Shown here piece by piece: positions 57,700 through 64,000 of a stretch of 64,000 bases of DNA. This stretch comes from Phialocephala subalpina (taxonomy: Eukaryota > Ascomycota > Leotiomycetes > Helotiales > Mollisiaceae), in contig FJOG01000035.1 in assembly GCA_900073065.1 (NCBI GenBank), positions 366,317 to 430,316 on the forward strand, given 5' to 3'. Position numbers and translations under genes: made by a program. How positions within the stretch are numbered: position 1 is the first letter of the stretch; every line of letters starts with the position of its first letter. The notes beneath the pieces were generated by a model. That model was not told the origin of the DNA, made no database searches, and saw only the letters and a list, made by a program, of their open reading frames with translations.

Positions 57700-58471
57700 T
57701 TACTTGAGAACAGCTTGCAAGCTCTCCAACACCTGTATCGCTGTTAGAACGTGCTCCATTGAGAACTCTATCTAAGACTCACCTCAAGCTCAATCTTTGC
57801 CTCAGCAATATCCTGCTCACTTCCACTTCCACCTGCAATCTTTTGTGCCTCCGCGATTTGTGATCGAACGTTCTCGATGCTGAAATCCTCCAATGGGAAA
57901 CCCTCCACAGCGTTGATGCTCAATTCCGAGTTTGGTTGAACAATGGCAAATCCTCCAGAAACTACACACATTATGTTTAGCTTCGAGTGTGGTGAAGGGG
58001 TTGGGTTGGCATACGGAAGAACTGCTTGCTTCCAGCACTCTCCTCAATCACCTCCACGAGACCAGGCTTCAGTTGTTCGATCGATGGAACGTGGTTCGCG
58101 AGGACACCCATTTCACCAGACTCTGCAGGAATGTTGACTTGGACAACATCTTGGGATTTGTAGATAGACTGTCGATAGCTAATCAGCGAACGTGTCCCGG
58201 GGCTAATCCTCCCAGTTTCACAATTGTATCCTGTTGGCCAATTCACTCCTCCAAACTATATTGTTCTGGTTTTCGAAATGATCTCGACGTACCTGATGTG
58301 GCAGAGCCAAGCTCAACTTAATCTAGGAGATGTCAGCGAGAAGCCGCAAATTCTGTTCGAGGTACCGACCTTATCCGACACAGCTTCGGCGTATCCTCTG
58401 CGTTGGAGAGGCGCCTTGATAGCTGCAGGACGCACTCGCAGAGCTGCGCGAGCAATACGGAGAGAGTTCAT
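57700..58471 (-). CDS. ATP16: F1F0-ATP synthase delta subunit (mitochondrial), 163 aa
   Basis: Five exons: 58471-58370, 58316-58293, 58168-58015, 57961-57783, 57732-57700; lengths and phases add to 492 nt. Exon 1 is a presequence (MNSLRIARAALRVRPAAIKA). Exon 2 has only 24 nt and encodes LSLALPHQ. Exon 3 carries QVNIPAESGEMGVLANHVPS, the family signature. Exon 4 has SGGFAIVQPNSELSINAVEG and the helical tail, and exon 5 ends VLESLQAVLK. The delta subunit sits in the central stalk and couples rotor to F1. Intron 1 starts GTCGGT, weaker than the other donors. The product is expected in the mitochondrial matrix face of the inner membrane. Confidence 0.93.
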
Positions 58472-61373
58472 GATGGGTTGAGGTGTCAATTGGAATCGGC
58501 GTTGTTAACTCGTCGGGAGAGCTTTGCTGAGGTTCAATGCTCGGCTTCATTTTCGCTAGCGTCAAGATCACGTGTAACGCCAAGCTGAAGCTTGCAATTT
58601 GGAGCCCGAAACTGGTGGATGCAAACCCAATACTCAGTTGGTCTTTACACACCAATCTGCAGACCACCAAGAAGGGTTTCATAGGATGGTTTGAGGATAA
58701 ACTCGTCAGCTGATCTATCCTGACATATAAGGCATTATCCACCGTCCTTGCTTTTGTTTCTTGCACACTTGGCGTCGTGTGTTTTGCTGACTCGCCATAC
58801 TGCTATGACTTAATGCGCTCTTGGCAGTTTCACTTCATCCCAGGCGGCTCTGCACTGCCATACTATTTTTACGTCCTGTTTTCTCCGAGAAAACCTTCAT
58901 CCAAATCTTTGTTGCACCCGATCTTGTGTGAGGGTTCATGCCGGCCTCGCCTTTCTGCAGCGTTACAGTTACACTACAGTACGGCAAGTGCAAATCAAGC
59001 ATTCCGAGAAAAGGCCATCCCCTCTGAGTCCCTTCGTCCATCCGATATTTGACTGGAGTAGATTAATCCCTCATGCACCTCCCACCGCCATGCGGATCAA
59101 GCATGTCGGGTACTTGCTGATGCATCACCGCAGAAGGCTTCGTTCCGCATGCGAGGCGTCAGAACCAAGTTCCAGTTCTGGCAGGTCGTGCCGTCAAGGC
59201 TAGAAACATCGTGGAAGGGAGCTTTGCGATCTTCAGCAGCATCTGGGACATTATTTTATCACCTTACCTCGCAACTGCTTCTATCCGTTATCCTGGGAAG
59301 ATTGGATGAAACTTGGTCATGAATACATCAGCTGCCATCTCCATTCGGGATGACCGCTGCTCTCACAGCTCACTCAGCGTTCACCGCCTCCTAGTTTGAT
59401 ATGGGACCAACACAGATTCGCACAACACCAACTCCGGAAATACTGAGAATTGGTGGTGCTGATTGAGCTGTTCTAAAATAGAGGACTACCTCTCAAAGTC
59501 TTCCTCTTATTATCTACTTATCTACCTACTCTGAAGCTCTCCGACGACGGTCTACTGCGATGCAAACAAGTCCATGCAGACCTCGACACGTCAAGGTGGT
59601 AGGAGAGGGGTTCAAAGAATGTGGGGTACATTTTGGCGGTCAGGATGAAGAATTGAAAACATGTCATATACAATTTGCCGCCATACTATTGGACGATATT
59701 GGGACCCGGTCAAGATCGTAAGATTCGCAGCAGTTGAAGTAGCTGCATGCTGTACCTCAACCAGACTGGGTGAGCAGCACAACACCGCATCAGTGGTGTT
59801 CTGCGGCGGGTGTGACGACGTCTGCTGCACTCAAAAGGGGACCTTTTTCTTGATTCTCTTGCAGCTTTGCATGTGAAGAAGACTCCGGGTCATGTTGGTT
59901 TTGGACGAATGGATGCGATGTCGCTGATGGTATGGGACGGTTCCTCTGATATTGATACTGGAAAACTATGCCCCCACGCCTAAGAATTGTGTTTCAAAGG
60001 GGACCCCCGCTTGGCAGGCAGTGTGTCGTAATTAGCATTATTCAGGGTGCGCTCGGTGCGCTGAGGGGTCCATCGCAGATCGCCAGCGACGCCAGAGATT
60101 GCTGAGGATGTTTATTTCCATTTGCCGCGAATGGCCGTAAGAATTCGATGTGCACTCGAAACACTCACGATGTAGTTGTCTGATTCCCTTGGGAGGCAAA
60201 GATGCACGAGAGACCTTCGGGCGCGGAAGGGCGAGAAAATGGCGAGACAGCGAGCCCGCGAGGAAAATTGGTGGTTCATAGATGGAAATACCAGATACGG
60301 ACGTACAGTACAGTGCTTTCTATAATCTTAAGATTAATCTTGTGGATTACAGTGCTGCATCCGGGCAACGAGGAGAAGTGCCATGTGCTGTGCATGCGGA
60401 TGCTGCTGTACCAAGACGCTTTCATCCGAGGAAACCACCGAAATTAGGTGAGCTTGACGGTGAACCGGTGAGTTTTCAGTGGATAATCGTTTACTCTTTG
60501 TTGTTTGCGATTGGGGGCACCAAAGAAAGGCTTCCGTATTGTGGGCGTGAAAATTTGACTTGCCTTTGAATCGCCCTTGCCCTCCCCCTTCCCCTTCCCT
60601 AGCCGCTCCGTTCGATCCAGCACCAAGCTTTTTTTCGCGCCTCCTCAAAGTCCCGCTTCTCCCCAACGCTCCCACACAAACTCCCATTCCTCCCACTTCC
60701 ACTTCCACTTCCACTGCCACTTCCCGACAAAAAGAACATCGCATCAGCAACTTCGGAGTGTTCGTACGACCACGTTGAAGTGCCGGGCGCGCCTTGACTG
60801 TCCTCGTACAGGCCAAGCAACCAAGCAGTCTTGTCCTTCGGCTATACCCTTCGTAATTTGTCAGAGTGAGGATCCTGATCTCAGCCCTGCTCGAACGTCA
60901 CTACTTCCGACTGCGCTGCGCAGCACTCAAACCCAATACATACAACTTCACACTGCCAAGGTCGTCGATCGCTCGCAACGACATATCTTCTTCCTCTTTG
61001 CTTCCTTCGAAGTAACACTTGGATATTTTTTGCCAATAGATCGAAATGTGTTCCACGTTATAGCACAACGCGGTCCCTTGGGACTAATATTTAACGGTTC
61101 TTGCTCAGCGCTACCTCTGCAGAGGTGTTTTCGCACCGATACACATTCGTGTACTCCAGCGTCAATTGTTTCGATCAGTTCCGAATACATTCAGAGCCTC
61201 CAGAGGCTCAAACTCACTTCACCTCGACTTTCACGTCGCGTTTGCGACCCCTCCTTACCTAACGCCACCCTCCGCGACACGACCTCGATACACAATTTTA
61301 ATTTCAGTCCTACTATTGACTACTCAATTCTTCCGCGAGGGCTTCTTATTCACCATACACGACTATTCACACT
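58472..61373. other. Long gene-free region and probable leader of the DUF3295-like gene
   Basis: 2.9 kb. Only short, unrecognisable ORFs up to about 60500. From 60560 to 61373 the plus strand is strongly pyrimidine-rich, with a (CCACTT)n run at 60691-60722. A 266-codon ORF (60577-61377) crosses it, but it is Ser/Pro/Thr-rich with no domain and overlaps the next start. I read it as a long 5' leader/promoter. Confidence 0.45.
60691..60722 (+). repeat. (CCACTT)n hexamer run
   Basis: Three perfect ccactt units and diverged copies in 32 bp, within a C/T-rich region upstream of the last gene. Confidence 0.75.
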
Positions 61374-63701
61374 ATGAACCATCATTTCGATCCTACCTAC
61401 GAAATGGGGCTCCAAGATTTCTTCACATGGCGGTCTCAGACTGTAGCCACTGCTACTCCAGCGGATGAGGACGAAGAGCTACCTGCAGACGTCGATGAAC
61501 CTCCGGATCACCGTCTAAAGAGAGGACCAGCACACCCAGACTTCCACAAATCTATCGTTCGTCCTCAAAACGAGCGCAGCGAATCTCTCCTTACCAAGGC
61601 CTTCCAGAAAGGTCCCGAACCCGATACCCCCCAGTCCGACATTCGAGTAGCCACCGACTTGACTCGCCGCCGTTCGATGATGAGCAATGCCAGCCTAGCA
61701 TCAACAGCAGAACTTACCAGCGATGGTGGCTTGACGAGCCCTGCACGAACAAACACACCAAGCCCGCCAATTCCAGGATCTACCTACACGAGCTTTGCTC
61801 CATATTCTTTTACATCGAAACCAGTCCTTCCAACAACGTTAGTCGCCAAGGCCGATTCCGTGGAGCCCGTTCGATCGGAGGTTATCGGTGTCTCACCAAA
61901 GGCACAACCTGCTGTCGAGACTGTGGTCAAGAAGCGTTGTATCACATTCATGTGCGATGGGAAGAAGGGCATAGACTCCAAGCCAAAGCCAGCTGTCCTA
62001 GCCGTTTCCCAACCTGCTCCTATCACCGAGAAGACGCCTACTGAGGCACCTCAGCCACGGAAATGCACCATCAAGTTTGCTTGCACAGGCCCGAAGCCCT
62101 CAGAGAAGGCTTGCAAAGCAGTCGCTACCGATGTTCCTCAGCGCCAGAAGCCGGCAGAAACTCAGAAGAGCGTCACTGCCAGATCTCCATCTATTCCACG
62201 AAAGTCCCCGAAGCCAGCATTGTCGTCTTCAAAGAGCAATACCTCTCGACGTACCTCACACAGCCCAGTTGCGGTCCGCGCAAAACCAAAGTACATCATT
62301 GCCGACGAGAAGACCCTCCAGTTGTCAGAAGCCACTCGGTTCCACGAATTCGCCAGCGAAGAGCTACAGGATGACGACTGGATTCGCAAGGATGCCGACA
62401 TTCCCCGAGACAGAAAGCTGACCATCAACGATACCTTGAAAATGGAGAATGCTATTCGTGCTCTTGGAAACGAGGCCGAGGAAGAGGCGCTGGAGGATGA
62501 AGAGGACGATGACGAGGAGGACCAGGTTGACAATGATTCTGATGAGAATGACTCCGATGATGAAGACGTTGAGGACGATGAGGATGAGTTCGATGATGTT
62601 GAGATTGGCATCGACAGCTCCGAAGATGAAGGCTCGGACGGGAACGAGACTGATAATGAAGCCGGCTTTGCGGAATCCGATGACGAGAGCGATGGTGAAG
62701 GAGAATTCTCGTTCTGGACTCTAGGGCGAAAGATTCATCATCATGGACAGGCCAGCATCTACCGACCTTCGGCCCACCGGACTGCATCCACCTCCTCCAT
62801 TGACTCCTTGAACCATATGGAGCCTACCGTGAAGAAGAGGCGATCCAGAGCTATGCCAATGAAGCTTCGTCCTGGTACACCAGAACTTCCTGATAGCACC
62901 GACTTCGTCTGTGGAACGCTTGACGAGGACCGTCCCCTCGAGGATGCATATGTCTCCTGTATCGCCGCCAAGAATGCTGCAAAGCATAAACGGACTCCTC
63001 AAGATATCGATCCTAGCTTCCCTACTTCGGACATTGAAGATGAGGAGGACGAGAACGATGACATCGAGGACGCCAATGGCAGTGACGAGCAGGTCTGGCT
63101 TCATGGCAAGTTCGAAGAGTCTGACAATGAGCGATATGGACGACGCCGCTCGACTACCATGCGCCGCAAATCGCCTGGTCATTCTCCTAGAAGACTTCAC
63201 TCTCCGCCGCCAAAGCAAACACGACATCGCTCACCACCACCTCGGAAATTGTTCGGCCATTCTCCTAGGAGACTCCGATCACCGCCTCCTCCACGACACG
63301 TTCGCTCCCCGCAAGCATCTCCTACATCCACCAGAGCTATTCCATTTGCAGTTCTGGCGAGCCGACCTGGCTTGACTCATACCAAGTCTCTCCCACGTAC
63401 TCCAAATGCCTTCTGTCGTCAGTACAATGCATCACGCCTAGCTGCCGCGAATGGAAATAACATGGATGCTGGCGACAACGATGGCTTCCAGCGCGGAGCT
63501 ATTGACATTGTGAAGGGTCTCGAGCAGAAGCGTCAACGACGAAAGGAGAAATTGTATCAGAAAGAATGCAACCGTAAAAAGAAGGGTCACGGTGAACGCA
63601 GACCCCAACCTGGAAAGGGAGCTGAACGTATGAGAGAACTGGGTCTTCTCATGGCTGGCAAAACTGGTCCACGAGATGATCCGTACATGCTGTCTGCTTA
63701 G
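61374..63701 (+). CDS. Large acidic, DUF3295-like protein, 775 aa
   Basis: A single exon. It begins MNHHFDPTYEMGLQDFFTWR. Two short related motifs occur near residues 190 and 230 (KRCITFMCDG and RKCTIKFACTGPKP). The middle has FHEFASEELQDDDWIRKDAD, a run of about 70 mostly Asp/Glu residues, then FSFWTLGRKIHHHGQASIYR. A basic Arg/Ser/Pro stretch with two copies of GHSPRRL follows, and a highly charged basic helix near the end (EQKRQRRKEKLYQKE). The architecture recalls fungal DUF3295 proteins; this is from memory and not certain. Acid block plus basic nuclear-localisation-like runs suggests a nuclear protein. Function unknown. Confidence 0.78.
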   Translation: MNHHFDPTYEMGLQDFFTWRSQTVATATPADEDEELPADVDEPPDHRLKRGPAHPDFHKSIVRPQNERSESLLTKAFQKGPEPDTPQSDIRVATDLTRRRSMMSNASLASTAELTSDGGLTSPARTNTPSPPIPGSTYTSFAPYSFTSKPVLPTTLVAKADSVEPVRSEVIGVSPKAQPAVETVVKKRCITFMCDGKKGIDSKPKPAVLAVSQPAPITEKTPTEAPQPRKCTIKFACTGPKPSEKACKAVATDVPQRQKPAETQKSVTARSPSIPRKSPKPALSSSKSNTSRRTSHSPVAVRAKPKYIIADEKTLQLSEATRFHEFASEELQDDDWIRKDADIPRDRKLTINDTLKMENAIRALGNEAEEEALEDEEDDDEEDQVDNDSDENDSDDEDVEDDEDEFDDVEIGIDSSEDEGSDGNETDNEAGFAESDDESDGEGEFSFWTLGRKIHHHGQASIYRPSAHRTASTSSIDSLNHMEPTVKKRRSRAMPMKLRPGTPELPDSTDFVCGTLDEDRPLEDAYVSCIAAKNAAKHKRTPQDIDPSFPTSDIEDEEDENDDIEDANGSDEQVWLHGKFEESDNERYGRRRSTTMRRKSPGHSPRRLHSPPPKQTRHRSPPPRKLFGHSPRRLRSPPPPRHVRSPQASPTSTRAIPFAVLASRPGLTHTKSLPRTPNAFCRQYNASRLAAANGNNMDAGDNDGFQRGAIDIVKGLEQKRQRRKEKLYQKECNRKKKGHGERRPQPGKGAERMRELGLLMAGKTGPRDDPYMLSA

Positions 63702-64000
63702 TCTCAGTACAAAGACTTCGGAGACGCGGGCGTTGGGACGGCAAGACTGTTCCCACTCGTCCATTACATACACTTCTATTCATCTGTACATACTTCTTCT
63801 AATACCTGTCTACCATCTCGAGATGTGGGCTTGTACATACCACATTTTTTTCCTTACAGTCATCTTGATCATTGTCAGTCACTAGCGAGTGCAAGCACAT
63901 GAATCTCATTGCATCATACCAGGTTGCGAAGGCGGCGATATGAAGTGGTCATTATTTGGACCCGTTGGGAGCATAGCATAGCATAGCAGCATTGGGGGAG
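63702..64000 (+). other. 3' flank of the last gene
   Basis: 299 bp to the window edge. Contains a small (CATAG)x3 run near 63975-63990; no gene seen. Confidence 0.5.

Noticed and set aside
60577..61377. 266-codon plus-strand ORF before the DUF3295-like gene
   Set aside because: Explained by a pyrimidine-rich leader lacking stops; Ser/Pro/Thr-rich, no domain, and its end overlaps the start of the real gene in another frame.

Overview
The window is nuclear DNA from a filamentous ascomycete (Pezizomycotina). Genes are split by short GT-AG introns (about 45-160 nt) with CTRAY-type branch sites. Families typical of the group are present: a Zn2Cys6 regulator, a secreted laccase-like multicopper oxidase, 2EXR-domain proteins, a DUF3176-type membrane protein, and many serine/proline-rich proteins. 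The mixture suggests Leotiomycetes (Helotiales), but that is inference; no rDNA or other marker gene is present. I saw no tRNA, rRNA, CRISPR array or intact transposon.

Layout. 1-1.9 kb: non-coding, with a weak repeat family. 1.9-4.5 kb (-): leucine-rich-repeat protein. 4.5-13.2 kb: almost 9 kb with no convincing gene, holding hairpins, a perfect 16-bp palindrome and ORF fragments that may be a decayed gene. 13.2-17 kb: a divergent pair of mitochondrial genes (TMEM223-like and PDH component X), then a small secreted protein. 18.7-20.8 kb (+): laccase with one frameshift. 22.0-22.6 kb (-): broken 2EXR copy. 25.6-27.4 kb (+): Myb/SANT-like protein. 27.7-28.7 kb (-): Ap4A phosphorylase/ATP adenylyltransferase. 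30.8-32.8 kb: a degenerate tandem array of about 12 units. 33.9-35.7 kb (-): class III CoA-transferase. 37.3-40.7 kb (+): Zn2Cys6 regulator with a 631-nt first intron. 42.2-46.9 kb: three 2EXR genes in a cluster. 47.5-50 kb: an 86-bp pure A/T block, then a DUF3176 pseudogene. 51-53.6 kb: a conserved unknown gene divergent from NatB catalytic subunit Nat3/Naa20. 54-57.4 kb (-): long Cys-containing unknown protein. 57.7-58.5 kb (-): ATP synthase delta subunit. 61.4-63.7 kb (+): long acidic DUF3295-like protein.

How the genes relate. Housekeeping genes (mitochondrial PDX1, Atp16, TMEM223-like; NatB; Ap4A phosphorylase) are interleaved with accessory stretches (laccase, 2EXR expansion, decayed DUF3176, repeat array). 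No biosynthetic cluster is visible. The most unusual signals are three. First, several exons start C-rich on the coding strand and end G/T-rich, with the skew resetting at the next exon. Second, the 2EXR family appears as live, dubious and dead copies within 25 kb. Third, a 2-kb satellite-like array lies between two genes. Exon coordinates were derived by eye from splice signals and reading-frame continuity.
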